A stretch of DNA of 64,000 nucleotides from Aulostomus chinensis (GCA_037954235.1 JBBMOA010000013.1:24843192-24907191); one strand, 5' to 3'. Positions 46,871 to 59,400 are shown, counted from the stretch's first letter. Made by a program: numbers and translations. The notes: generated from the sequence alone by a model not told the origin.

Positions 46871-48589
46871 TTACGCCCATCCTCTATACTTTATTTTGAA
46901 ATCAGACTTGAGACAAACACACTCCTGATTTTCTCCACTGAGCAAAAACATTAAATGTGTCGCGAGGCTTTGAGAACAATTCTCAGCTTTGATTTCAGTA
47001 AATGAAACTGCTTTTTAACTTTTATTAACTCAAACCCCCAAAACTGTTTGTGCTGTTTTAGCTACTATGGTTGGAGCTACACTGAAATAACGAAAACACA
47101 GCAGCCTAGAAGCTCCTGCCGCCACCTAGTGTTCCTGTGGTGTAATTGCAGCATGACGCCGCCGGGCCACGGCAGGAGGAAAAATGAAGGATCAACTTAA
47201 AGGTGAGGGTCGTCCTGTTTTATTTCACCAATCGAACGCACCCTGATGACGACACACAATCCCTGCTACAGGGATACAGTTACAAACACAGACTATAACA
47301 ACAGTTTATGTTATTGTGTAAAGATTTAATGAGCTGTTCTTGTTGCTGAGGGATTTTGTTCGGCCTGCTCTTAATTTGCGCATTGCTTCTTCATATTTTG
47401 TTTATGTCGATTTGGTTGCGTTTGTCTTGATCTGATAATTTAAACAATTAATCGTAATTGATTGAGTACTTTATGGTGGCTCCACCCACCTCTGGTCTAT
47501 TAGGAAGACGTTGACCCAACCTCCTACGATAAGTCAGGGGATGATAACAATACAATGTTGGGGTTAAAAAGACTTGGTTTAAAAGTGTTACACTTGCAAC
47601 TACAAATGGGAAAAAAATGAATCTCCCTAAAGGGTTCCCAAACAGCCGCCTCCTGGTTTGGTATCACCCGGTCCCATCCAGTTCCTGCACTGAAGTTCTT
47701 TTGGAAAAATGATGTGAAATGACGCAAGAAATGAGACACGACCGTCTTTGCCTGTGACAGGATTCTGGCTTTATTCTGGTTTTTGGCACCAGCCTGATAC
47801 CTCTCTTTCTCTTTCTCTCCCTCTCCCTCTCCCTCTCGCTCTCTCCTTCTCTCTCTCGTCATCACTCAGCACCGACTCTTGACTTTCCCCACAACTGTGT
47901 CGTCTCAGACGCTGCTGTCGTGAAAGATGAGGCTGAAAAAGTCAATATTAGACATTTTCTTTGCAGGCATCGCATTAAACACTGTGCAAACTGTATAATT
48001 AAATAGAAAACAGTGTGGATTCTATGTCATTCTACACCTATGAATTGACTTTCATTTACCTGCCTGCTTCAATAGACTAGAATTAATGAAATGTTTGGTT
48101 TGGGCGACTGGAGGCCTGTTGATGAGCTCATTGAATATTCACCACAAGAAGGTACAAAGACGTTCAGACTGAATAATAAAGGTTGAGCAAATAAATCATT
48201 GGCAAACGCAAGTGAAAGAGCTTAATCATGTGACGTGACACAATGTTATGGGTGAACACTGTGCGAGTGTGAGGGAGGAGAAAGAGAGGAGGAAAACGCC
48301 TGAGGGTGGAGAATGAATGGGAGGTGGAAGTGGAGAGGGGTGGGGGCAAACACAAAGCAGGTCAAAATGAACACCATCTGGGTACATGAAAGGGAGGAGG
48401 TGGGGGGGGGGTGAAGCAAAACAAAAGCACCAGCGCTGCCAGCATGTAGTCGCTACATCACCGCCACCCTCCACGCTGTAACACCCCTCACCCCCAATCA
48501 GGTAGAAGAGGAGCTCGCCATCACTCAGGCGGCCCCTCCCTCCTCCTCCTCCTCCTCCTCTTCTCTTATCCCCATGTGGGTTCAGATCA
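46871..48589. other. Non-coding stretch
   Basis: No gene. A CTCF-like word lies at 47119-47132, a CT repeat at about 47800-47860, a purine-rich patch at about 48265-48350, a G9 run near 48402 and a (CCT)n run at about 48540-48560. Confidence 0.45.
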
Positions 48590-48830
48590 TTGCCAAAGGA
48601 GCCACAGGCCACTTGCAGGCTGACAGTCAGCTCCTCTAATGGGCCTGGCTGTTTATTTTGTACCGCTTGGAAGTGGATTAGCTGGAGGTAATTATGGTTA
48701 ATGATCTGCCCGCCTCACCCGGCTGATCTGTAGTCACCCGTTCGCTCAGCTTGTAGCAGCTCATAGCCGCCGGCACCATTAATATGGGATAATGTTACCT
48801 ATTAGAGCAACAAAAGGGAAAGGGGAGATG
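48590..48830. promoter_or_regulatory. Candidate conserved non-coding block
   Basis: Complex sequence with GGATTA at 48675-48680 (OTX/bicoid-type core), TAATTA at 48689-48694, GGTTAATGATC, GTCACCCG, ACCATTAATATGG and ATGTTACC. It also has TGCCAAAGGAG, TGACAG and AATGGGCC. This is one of the best-looking non-repetitive blocks in the window. Function is inference. Confidence 0.35.
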
Positions 48831-49059
48831 GAGATTTGTCAGATGGATCTGAGAGCAAAAGGTTTCAGCATGAAATGACGTGAATCCATTTTGGAGTGGA
48901 AGAGATGTTCACGGAGGTTTGAGGAGATTTTCAAAATCGTAATCTGATTGCGTCCTCTGACATGTTTTGTGGAGCCTCTGAGCAAACGGGATTTTCTGCA
49001 GTTGGATTGACTTTGAGGGCAGCAGTCAGGAGTTTAAGTGATGGATGTCTCAATTCGGA
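48831..49059. other. Non-coding spacer
   Basis: No gene or repeat recognised. Confidence 0.4.
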
Positions 49060-49365
49060 CTGACAAGACCAGAATAGATTGCCGGGTTAAATTTAGGGAT
49101 CGACCGGCACGCAGGCTGTTTTCAGGGCTGATGAGCACGTTTAGTGAGCCAAACAGATTCTTAGAGTCGACACTCGTGAGCAGCAACATTTCTGTTCCAA
49201 AATTTACAGCAATCCAGTGCAAGGTTGTTGTTCAATAACGTGTTTGTTGGAAGGTTTCTTTGTGAACAGTATACGAACAAAGTTGGCGTCCTAAAACGTC
49301 GTTCCCGCTTCTTCTGTCCGGTAAAATTCGTAGGCCGATAACCGACCAACTTGATTATCAGTCCG
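49060..49365 (+). repeat. Decayed dispersed repeat (ATCGACC/GGCCGATAACCGA family)
   Basis: Contains GGGATCGACCGGCACG, TTTTCAGGGCTGATGAGC and TTAGTGAGCCAAACAG at one end, and GTAGGCCGATAACCGACC at the other. These words resemble the same broad fish repeat vocabulary seen at 2100-2360 and 2990-3200, though the copy is heavily mutated. Recognition is from memory. Confidence 0.4.
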
Positions 49366-52300
49366 AGATAAATCTTCTTTTTTTTTTTCTCTCTCCTTTA
49401 GCTGCGTGAATATCCCGGCACAACCAACCCAGATGTACTGTACGTCTCTACAAACCAAATTTAACGTCAGCATTTCTAACAGGAGCAAAGACGGTGTGAT
49501 GAGGCGGTGGATGAGCTGATTAGCTGGTTTAAACGTCCCAGGGCAGGTCGCCGCAGTTCTTAAAGTCTCATGTCAACCACTGCAGATCTCATGTAATATT
49601 TAATACACGTTAAGATTTAATTGGGCATCAAATCTTAACAATACATCACCCCGCTGTGAGTCCCGTCGTGTGGCTCATTAGTCTCTGACCATGAACGGCG
49701 CCAAGGTTATGACTCCTCCCAGACCAGAGACGGATCCAGTGGCCCTGATGGATCTCAGCTAGAGAACAGAGCAGTGGACCGGTTCCTCCTGTGAAGGCAC
49801 ATAATTAGTCAGGCTTGATGGTCCCGTTTAAATCACAACTCTAACGAGGAAAACATCCTCTCGGCGGCACCGGACTTGAAAAGATGTGATTTTGTAAAGA
49901 AAACTGGATGCAACGTTGGGGGCATGAGAAGCCAAAAATGTCGGGCGTCCCGGTTTGGAGGAAACACCGGCGGGCAGCACAGGAGAATGAACCGGGGACT
50001 CCCACAGCCGAGCTGGCCGACCACCACTTTAGCCCTCCACTCGGCTAAACAGTGATAAAAAGATGCTGTCTGAGGTGCTAAAAATGTCCGTTTTGTGGTG
50101 GTTGTGAAGCTAAAAATAAAAGAGGTTCCTGGGCTTCCGTAGCACTGCTGTTTGGATCCTGTCCAGTCTTGTTTCCAACTACCAGTTTCACAACCTTAAC
50201 CCAACCAACCATGTTTAACTAGATGTCAACCAGTGACTCAGTGGCGTCTTCTTGTTTTCTGCACACAAAAATAAGATAACCACACACGTTGAGAGTCTTT
50301 TTTTTTTTTTTTTTTTGAACGAATGACTTCTCTTTTCTCGTTTTCAGACCCGTTTCATAACGGGGAGAGTTCCTGATTCATTCCTGCAGGCAGCTTCCTG
50401 ATGAAGTGGAAGTTTAAAACTTGAAAACGTTGAATTATTGAGTTTTCACTGTTCAGAGAGATTCTAAGAAACACAAACAAACATGTTACATTTGATAAGT
50501 TTGAACTTTTTCATGCCAAACACACCCAAGGCAAAAGGATGGAGTGTCCTGAAGTAACATTTAAAGACAAACATACAAATAAAAGAACTGCCCATGATTG
50601 TGTTTATTCATCTTTTTGTTGTTGTTGTTGATGTTGTTCTCTCAAATTAATGTATTTATTAGTCTAGCCGGTATTTGAGATCATGAAATAATCAGACTCT
50701 GAGTTACTTTGTCATCTTTCAAGCTGAAATGCCGTCAACAAACTTCCCTCCCGCCTCCTCTCAGGCCTTCCGTCAGCAGGCGAGGGAGCTGCGCTGCGCT
50801 CCGTTTGTTGTCTGCGCTCCTGCGAGATGGAGGTAACTCTCTGATCAGGGAATAAAAACCAGTTGAAAGTGATTCCCTCTGAATTCCCTTTGTCATCACG
50901 CCAGGAGTTTGAGGTGTTTGAAACTAACAGTTGCTAGTTAAAATAAAATAAGATGCGCTAGTTCGTTCCGACCTGATGCAGCGCGTCTGCGGCACTTTAG
51001 ATGTGGTTTATTGATCCCGGGCGAGGGTTGTTTCATCGGCTACAGAGGCAGATGTATCAGGGTTTCACCACAGTTCCGTTCAGTTCTCCAAAAAAAGGTT
51101 TTTATTTACAAAAGTGCCATCAGGTTTTGTGGGCATTTTTACATCCAAATAGGTCCGTTTTTCCAAGGAATATGTGCTCTACATGCCACAATATTTCAAG
51201 GAAGCTGGAAATGTATTACAAAAATTCATTTAATTTATTGTGAATTAAAGACAAAATAGGCAGAAAAATAGCCCTAATTTAACAGCGATTATACTCACAA
51301 GGGCACGGCAAAGTTTTTTTTTTTATTATTATTAATTTTTCAAATTTTTTAAACTACGCAGGGAGAGAATAATCATGCTTTTAATGACTTTTTGAACGCC
51401 TTGTACCGAGAAAACCATTCCAAGTTAAATCAGCTTGCTCTCTAACGGTTTCATTTGTCTTTTTCATTTTAATACAACAAAATAAATGACAAGTTAGCTC
51501 ACCTGTTATCCTGAGGGAAAACAAAAAAAGGGGGCTTCAAGACCACAAGTGAAATGTTTGCGTTACCTGAAGAGTTTTGGTTTTGTTGTCTTGAGACATT
51601 AAGATGAATCAACCAGAGAAAATGAGCTTCCGTGTTTTGGAATAACCGCATTAAAAAAAAAAAAAAGAAGAAGAAAAAAAAGTCATTACAAGCACTGCCG
51701 TTCTCAGCTTCTATAGAAATTAAATCAGGAAATGCTTCTCAGTTATGGTCAATGTAATTCATGGTCATCCTAAACACTGTCATCTCATGTTGCAGCAGCA
51801 TGAATTATGGGAATATGAGAGTCTCCTTTCAAGGGAGACGGCGTGTATTCAGCAGACCAGCTGAAGGAGTGACATCAAAAACGATGTGCAGCCCTCTTTC
51901 TTTCTTTCTTTTTTTTTTTTTTTCCACATTCATCCATCTTGAAAATGCACCAGTAATAGCAACAAAGTGGTTTTTCCCCCTCAAAATGAAGTTTTACTTA
52001 ATCAAATCAGGGGTCAGAGGAACATATATTGGCGTGAAAAGGACAGGACACATCAGGGTTAAGCTGATTACATCCTGTTAAACAGGCATTTCAGAGTCTC
52101 CATCTCAGACACATTTTCCTGCCTTTTCCAGTAATTTTTGAAAGCCTTCAAGCTGTAATAAAATATCACTTTTTGTGCATTTGTGCATTAAACACTCTTT
52201 GTCTCATTGCATTTTTCTGATGATAATCACATTTCCCTCCCAATCCTCCCCCTGGTCTATTCCCATCTCCCCTTTTAAAGCACTCTGCTCCTGTTTCGGA

Positions 52301-52479
52301 GAAGATGACACTGGCCCGGGAAGGGGGGGTGACGAAGGGAGGGGGTGAGGGAGGTTTTGGCGAACTGATCCAAATGGAAAGCTTTAGCTGGGGCCTTGTT
52401 CGGCAGGTTACATGGCGTCACGTCTCGTTTTGACTGAGCTGGTGAATAACCCTGCCGCCGCCGCCGCCGCCACTCTCTC
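49366..52479. other. Non-coding stretch
   Basis: About 3 kb with no supported gene. Homopolymers occur near 49378, 50298-50316 and 51655-51667, and a T run near 51908-51923. A short candidate exon lies at 50765-50832. (CCG)n at 52455-52471 precedes the next block. Confidence 0.45.
50765..50832 (+). other. Weak candidate short exon
   Basis: CCGCCTCCTCTCAG ends at 50764 as a good 3' splice site, and GAG|GTAACT at 50830-50838 is a reasonable donor. The 68 bases between are GC-rich and unlike their AT-rich surroundings. All three frames are open, so the coding frame cannot be chosen and the openness may simply reflect GC content. No protein similarity recognised. Confidence 0.15.
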
Positions 52480-52860
52480 AGGGACTCTCGTAAAGTGCTC
52501 TGATGCTTCATAATGCAGATCATTACCCAAAATGCTGTGGAAGACCCCAAGTCCCCACTTAGACACGGAGCCTCCCAGAGCCCCTGCCGTGTTATGTATC
52601 CCTGCAGATCCCCCGCAGACGCTCTGATTGTCCATTCCAGCCTGCCGTCGCCTTGCCAGCAGCAGGGTTTATTGACACCAAGTTGCCCCCAGAAGGCCAA
52701 GTTAATACTCACGACAGAGACGTTTCTTTTCCTCTGTGTCAGCCCGAAGGTGCTTACAAGCCGGAGGTTATTGAAACACGGAGCCATAAAGCTAACACAG
52801 ATATGACTTAAGATGCGATTGCACCAGGTGACCGATGTATGATTCCAATAAAGTCATATG
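52480..52860. promoter_or_regulatory. Candidate conserved non-coding block
   Basis: Long, complex and repeat-free after a (CCG)n run. It has CTTCATAATGCAGATCATTACCC, GGGTTTATTGACACC, GGCCAAGTTAATACTC and ACTTAAGATGCGATTGCACC. A 170-codon minus-strand frame crosses it, but shows no domain and starts in ordinary sequence, so I do not call it. The texture favours a regulatory element or possibly a non-coding exon. Confidence 0.3.
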
Positions 52861-54419
52861 TAATGCTTTCAAAACAAGAACAAGAGGCTATGAAGCTGGA
52901 AGGGAGGCGAGGCCCGGCAGGGGTGAGGTGACTGGGATGTCACGGCGGCAGCTCAGTATCAGGTTTGGGTCTGAACTTTCAGTCCCAGTAGTCCCAGTAG
53001 TGTAAGACGGCCTTTTCCACGTGAGAGTATTACACTCTCTCGGTTGTGCTCTGAGTCAGCGGCAGAGGCGGTCACAGCCGTGAAATGGTGCGTGTGTAAA
53101 AGAAAGGCACAGAAAGGTGCATCGGTTCATGCGGAACGTCAGAGGTTTTGTTTTCGTGTCATCAAGGAAGTCGACGGGCTCTTTCTTTCGTCACAAACCG
53201 AGTTGCCACGCTGTGTTTTAAACGTCAGGCACCAAACTGCGTTTTCATGTGAATGATGAGCCGGGACTTCTTCAACTCTTTGATTTCAAAACCAAAACTT
53301 TTGCACAGCGGTTGCAGAGAAGACCACAGGTGAACCCCAAAACATCGTGGAACCAAAAATTTTCTGTTTGCAAGTGAAGAAGTCGGTGTGTGGGGTTTTC
53401 TCACCCGAGCCTTCAACCTAAACAGATCTCACGATCAGAAAACAAATCTGTACATTTACAGCAGTCATAAGTCAGCACCTAAACGGGTGGGGTCGGTTAT
53501 GCCAGTGTTTTGTTCCTCAGCGGTGTGACGGTGAGTCAGCACAGCACTGAGGTGTGAAGGAGTCCTTCGCTCAGCAAAAGCGAGTCACGGTAGCAGTCAG
53601 AGGGAGTGGCGGCTGTAGCCAGCCTACGCAGGAAACTCTTTTTGTTTGTTTTTTTTTTGCTGCTTGTGTGAGAGATCTTGTTCTTTCACATACAAATGAG
53701 AGCTCACGCTAAGGAAGTTTGTGTTTCCTTTTGTCTTGCAAACCACATCTCTGACTGCATCCCGCCTCGCCGAACCGTAGGTGCGTATTTAAACTCCTAC
53801 AGATTTTACGCTCGAATTAACGAGTTCTCGTGCTCAGTTGCAGCGGGCCAGAACTTTTTCGGTATGTCAAAGTGTTTGTATCTCATTCATTTTGTCACGA
53901 TTTATAGTTGATCATCAACAAATTGTACCTTTGAGGGTTGTTACTGCTGGCTTCATGTACTCGGCTGCTCTCCTCCGATGCACCAGCTGCCGCTAACCCT
54001 TTAGCAACAAGCGCCGGGGAATTTATCTAAAATGTCGACGGCTCCGTATCCGGGATGAGAAGAACATCTGTTGAAATGTTTTAATTGATGTGATATCTCT
54101 AAATATCGTATTTGATTATATCCAGACATTCCATGGCTCTTGATCTCAGACCTGGATGTTTCCTCAGTTACCCAGACGACAGACAGATATCTTTGTGGAT
54201 AGAATGATCTGGGCCTCTATTACATGAGTATCAAGCTGTCCTCCAGCAATCATTTATTCATCCGCACAATTAGAAACAACACACTTTGCTTTATTAACTC
54301 TTTCCCTACCTGGCCACTGCTGATTGAGCACAAAGAAGGCTTCGGGTGCTGAGAGCGAAAGGGGAGGAGTGGATTTAATGAAAGCTCTGGCATCTGTATC
54401 CGATTCATCTTGTCAACGT
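52861..54419. other. Non-coding stretch
   Basis: No gene recognised. T runs near 53650-53659. Otherwise ordinary. Confidence 0.45.
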
Positions 54420-54700
54420 TGCACCGCCATCTCTGCCCCAAACCAAACCCCCAGCATGCCTTGCCAGCCACTTTAATTACTTTTGCGAGGAATGGCGACC
54501 CGCAGAATTGACAGACAGGTGCAGCGATCCTGATTAATTAAAATAATAAAGACTGAGAGAGGCCGAGGAGGGGGAATATCCAATGTGTGGACAACTTCTC
54601 TTGATGGGCAAGCAGTGAGGGGACGTCAGAGCGGGGAGGGAGCATTGATTTACTCTGTGTCAACAGGGTGGCCTTCAGGCTTGATGGGCCTATGAGGGAG
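54420..54700. promoter_or_regulatory. Candidate conserved non-coding block
   Basis: Includes CTTTAATTACTTTTGCG, TTGACAGACAGGTGCAG (a TGACAG core beside an E-box-like CAGGTG) and CCTGATTAATTAAAATAATAAAG. Homeodomain-rich and repeat-free. Inference only. Confidence 0.28.
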
Positions 54701-55319
54701 AAAGGCGGAGAGCAGGAGGGCGAGAGGTCCTATTCACATCCTCGGGGCCTAAGTTTAGCTCCCAGTGTGGGGACATGAAACCCCTCTGTGCCTCGGCAGC
54801 TGCAGTGTCCCGCCCTCAAAACGCTGGTGCCATCACACCTATCAACAAGAGATGGAGTTAATAAAAGCCACCTCTCGGGATTCATCAGCTCTAATAGCCA
54901 TATGCTATTTCAGCAGACAAAGGAACCATCGTTCTGAATGATAAGCCCTGAGAGAGCCCACGCTTTACATATTGATATCACATCACGTTGTTGAAGGAAG
55001 CATACTGAGAAAAAGGGAAATGGCGCGTATGTTTGGACCGTTGGACTTAAATAAGGTAAATAGCTGGCTCCTTGTTTCTGACACCACCTGGTCATGTGAC
55101 CGCCACCAGGCGTGTTTGTCAGCGGGATATTTTAGAGACAGATGGGCAGAGTTTGACGTCATTTGGAAATTTTGTGGAAAAGTTGCAAGGGTGAGGTGAC
55201 CCGGACTGGAGATCCTGGATCCTGAGGACTGTTCCGGGCCAGCGTAGCTATTGGAAGCCTTTTTTAGATTCTTATCAAATTCCTTCATGATGCTTAAACC
55301 GCAGGGAATTTGTTGGTTA
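54701..55319. other. Non-coding spacer
   Basis: No gene recognised. Confidence 0.4.
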
Positions 55320-55605
55320 GGGAAGAAAATTAGGTTCTTGAACCGGTTTTCTGGTTATGTCGAGCTAACCGGCGCCTCACCGATCCGGTTTTGAGCCGAA
55401 CCACGTTGGCCATAAACCAACATAGAGGCGAGGTCCGAACGCTGCGTATCACAATATGTGGGTCACGATACATCGTGATCCGATACGACATGAAACATAT
55501 CACAATACTCCATATCCAGCCTGCTGTGTCCCACCTGGGTAGTCGAGTAACTGGCAAATCACCATACACGAATAAATACAAGGAAAAAAGGGAGTCAAAA
55601 CTATT
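55320..55605. repeat. Probable dispersed repeat debris
   Basis: Contains TTGAACCGGTTTTCTGG, ACCGGCGCCTCACCGATCCGG and a perfect short hairpin TCACGAT-AC-ATCGTGA (55463-55478) within a GGTCACGATACATCGTGAT context. Both look like fragments of repeats common in fish (memory), abutting the DNA transposon on its left. Confidence 0.35.
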
Positions 55606-56419
55606 TACCGTATTTTCCGCACTATAAGGCGCACCCAAAAACCTTGAATTTTCTCAAAAACCGACAGTGCGCCTTATAATCCGATGCGCCTTATGTGTGG
55701 ATCAATATTGGTTCATTATGGCTACCGTAGTCAGGGGGCGTCGCGGTAAAAACGGTATCGTCACTGAACTGCCAGACAACAACGGCAACACTGACTCGGA
55801 TAATGACGACTTTGACGAGACGGATCCGGGCACGTTGGATGCCGTACTCGCCCAACTGTTCAACTCGGACACTGAAGAGGAAGAATTCGATGGATTCGTG
55901 GATGAGGAATGAACTGAAAGAGTGAGCTTTACGTGTTTCTTTCACGTGTTTACTACTGAACGAGGCTTGGGAGATATTGTGAATATGGACATTAACATTT
56001 GGACAACGTTGAGTTATTTAGATATTGTTGTTTGCACTATTTCGAGAGTTACTATATTGTGATTGCACTAGCGTTTGATTGACTGTTTCTTTTACGTGTT
56101 TACTGAATCAGGGAAAAGTTCCCCTCCCCGTTTGTGAATGCACTATCTTGTTTTGGGAGTGAACGGAGTTGTCAGAACGTTGGTTTGTATTCTACGAATA
56201 AAGTTTGACCGACTGGCTTATCTGACTGTTTTGTTGACGTTCCCTTTAGCGCAGCTCCATCTAGTGGATGCATAACGCAACCCCAGCCACTACAGTCGTT
56301 TAGATTCTATGCGCCTTATAATGCGGTGCGCCCTCTATGTGGAAAAGGTTTTAAAATAGGCCATTCATTGAAGGTGCGCCTTATAATCCGATGCGCCTTA
56401 TAGTGTGGAAAATACGGTA
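55606..56419 (+). mobile_element. Non-autonomous TA-flanked DNA transposon, possibly pogo-like
   Basis: Complete element at 55608-56417, flanked by TA at 55606-55607 and 56418-56419. The terminal inverted repeats match well: the left begins CCGTATTTTCCGCACTATAA, and the right read inward begins CCGTATTTTCCACACTATAA, followed by GGCGCA-type sequence in both. A 26-base module, GCGCCTTATAATCCGATGCG plus CCTTAT, occurs identically in direct orientation at 55669-55694 and 56376-56401, with a third partial copy near 56311. A peptide remnant (55718-55912) and a polyadenylation signal AATAAA at 56197-56202 suggest a deletion derivative of a transposase gene. The TA duplication suits the Tc1/mariner group. 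Assignment to pogo rests on memory of the acidic tail. Confidence 0.85.
55718..55912 (+). pseudogene. Transposase remnant, acidic 64-residue peptide
   Basis: Open frame from ATG at 55718 to TGA at 55910. The start has a basic stretch (VVRGRRGKNG) and the end is strongly acidic (NTDSDNDDFDETDPG, then LFNSDTEEEEFDGFVDEE). An acidic C-terminus ending in a DTEEEEFDGF-like motif fits the tail of pogo/JERKY-type transposases as I remember them. No DDE catalytic core or CENP-B-type DNA-binding domain is present. Probably a fusion of the first and last parts of the gene after an internal deletion. It is not an active transposase. Confidence 0.5.
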
Positions 56420-59400
56420 ATTCAAAATTGTATCATTGAAAATTAATGGCATGTTCCTGAACAATAACAGAGATAAGCTGCTAAGACATATATGGGCAGT
56501 GTTACTATTTTAACACAATCTACAGAGATATTGATTAAAAAGGCTGGATTATTGATACGGGATCGTGAAAAAGCGATGTATGTCTGTATTGATTTTATTC
56601 ACCTTTTTTTTTTTTTTTTCCAGGGCTCAATAAATACGATTCGCCAGCATGTGATCAGCAGCAGCAATGGGACACTTAGAGTTACATCCACCGGTAACGC
56701 GGGCTGAAAGGTGAGAAGTGCAAGTTTGCGTGTGTGAAAGCCGACCTGCAGTTCCCACATCCTCAAGCTGACACTTTAGAGCTGCTCTGTCTCAGCTGAG
56801 CGTGTCAGAACAACAGAGATGTGGAAGAGACCAGCATGTTTACCACCTCACTGTGAAATCAAATACAAGCCGCTCGCAGCAGCCTTCGCCGTCCTTGTGA
56901 GAGCAACAGATTCAGTCACTCGTCTCCTCTGACACTCAATTTAAAAAAACGTGCTGCTTTTTTTTTTTTTTTAAGGATTTTGAAGACAAATTTGGTTTCC
57001 AAAAGGAATGGGTTTTTTTTTCGGATGGATTTTTCCTCCGTACATCCACGAGACATCTTACGGAGAGTTGTGAACCATCGTCCTACGAGTGTGCAGCAAC
57101 AGCAGTGATCATTGCACTTACAAATAAAATACCGCACACTTTTAATCTCACTGGGAAAAGCTTCATAGTTGGTGTCAATCTTAAGGTCTTTTTAGGTTCA
57201 GCCTTGAATGGAAATGAATAAATACACTTGCTTGTGTCGCGCCGTCTCGCTCCTGGCTGATCAAGGCGGGTTATGTATTAAAGGCAGTGCAGAGATTAAT
57301 GTTCCACGGGTAGACGTGCTGAGAGTGACTGACACCTGCCGGCTCTGCTTGTCTACATGCTCGTTTTCGACCGTATGCACGACTGCTGGCATGGTTTTTT
57401 TTTCCGGTCGGTTCTAATTTTCAGTCTCTCGTGTTTTGTAAAGATGTAGTGGGTGTCTTTTACCTGCAGGACTTTCATTTTATTTTTCTTTAAACATTTG
57501 TCAACTTTGGCATTTTGCGTTCCAACAAACAGGCTGGTGTGTCTTCACCATCTCACTCAGTCCGGACCAAACGCAGTCCGCCTGGACTGTTCAACAGCTC
57601 CGCAAATTGCAGGCTCCAAAATGACCAAATAAAGCATTTCTCCTCTCCAACAATGAAGAAAAGTGGAGCGTGGTGATGATCTTGAGGGGAGGATATGTTG
57701 TAGCCACACAGTATTTCTAAATTGACGTAAGCCAAGTGTGGAGTGATTTGTGCCAGAACACCTCCTTGTTTCAACGGAGTAAAGTTTTGAATCAAGGCCT
57801 TTTACTTCAGAACTGATTATTTCCTGGTTTGAAAATTTGCTCTCCTCAAGTATCTCTCAAAGGTTCTGCCACAAATTGTTAATGTATTGTTTAAAAAAAA
57901 AAAAGAATAAAATAGTCCTTATTATATGACAGAATCACTCAACAAAAAGCATTTCACTTAAAAAAGAGAAAAGAGGCTTGATTTTCATCAAATAGTCGTA
58001 TTTTAAAATACGGGTGTGTTTTTTTTGGTGTTGTTGAAATAAGTAAAGTCTGTAATTGTGCTTTACTAAGATTTGATGAAATTAGATTATATTTGCCTGA
58101 AAATAAAATCTTGTTAAATTTATGATTGCAGTAAGTTTGCTTGACCAGAAACGCTTGACAAGACTTTGGATTTTGCAGTTTTAATACCACTTCCTTTCAT
58201 GTATTTGCAGCTACTTCTGAGTAATTGTCCACCAAATGGTACTTGTTTGTGACGGGATATCATTACATGCCATTTTGACTTGCTTCTTTCCAGCTGAAAT
58301 CTGAGAGACATCCCAACATCAGTGTATTCATCTGCAACTGAGAGTGTTTTACGCCCCCTGATGGACAAACGCTGCCCAGCAGGTTCAGTGACGGTGACTG
58401 GGAGCAGCTGCAGCGGCTCCCTGTGACTGATGGTGACCAGTGACTGCTGTACAGTCACGTTTGCTCCCTCAGTTCTTCCTCCCTTTCCTCATTCAAGCTG
58501 TTTCCTCACTTGGATGGGAATGTCATTCAACAACCTACGTCTAAAGAGTCATAAATCATGGAATGAGTCCAGAGGGTAAATGTACTGCACAAACACACCT
58601 TTTAAGTGAAAATCTGGACTGTAGATGTCATGATTGAATTCGTTCTTATTCTGTAGAAAACGTAATCTGATCCTTTTTAAGAGCTGAAAGTGAATTCATA
58701 AATCACTGAATTAGGATTTCTCAATCCGTTTCCTTTTTTTTTTTTTTTTTTTTTTTTTAATTTCTTACCAAAGGGATAATGCAATGCTATCAAAGAGGAA
58801 AATCTGATTTTCAGTGCAACAAAGTCTCTCAAAGTAGCTGGCTATTTGATATATTCTTAATCAACTGCACTGATGTACTGCCCAGCGTTCCAAAACGGCA
58901 ATGGATCTGGCAGGAAATGAAACAAATTCAATTGGATTTCTGCTGCGTGTCTGAAGATCGGCTGCTTTGTTTCCTTTTGATTGGTCAATTAAAAGTGCGC
59001 TCCCACTTTTGAAGCCTGAACCCATTACTGAAAGTAATTTCAAGAGCCAAGCTGTTTGCCCCGCGCTGTCTGCTATACAAGGAATTCCCTCTCCACTCTG
59101 GCAAAGTCAGACTCAGAGAGGGAGAGAAGGAGAGAGAGAGAGAGAGGGAGTTGGTAATATTAGCTCCCGTTTTATTGAGAGATCCATTAATTGCAGCCTT
59201 CTGCCGTTGACCTGCTGACCCCTGCTGACCTCAGGACATCATGTTACCAGTCAGGCAAACTGGAGTTAAAGGCAGCGGGGAAAGAAATGATCTCACAACA
59301 CCCTAACAACAGCAGAGAGCGACGTGTACAGCGGAGTACGTGTGTCGCGTAGGATGCAGTTTTGGGGAAATATTTGATGTTGGAACTGGGACGTGATGAT

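Noticed and set aside
50884..50898. Fourteen-base match to the 5' part of miR-204 (TTCCCTTTGTCATC).
   Set aside because: The match stops after 14 bases, and no complementary arm lies within hairpin distance on either side, so no precursor can form.
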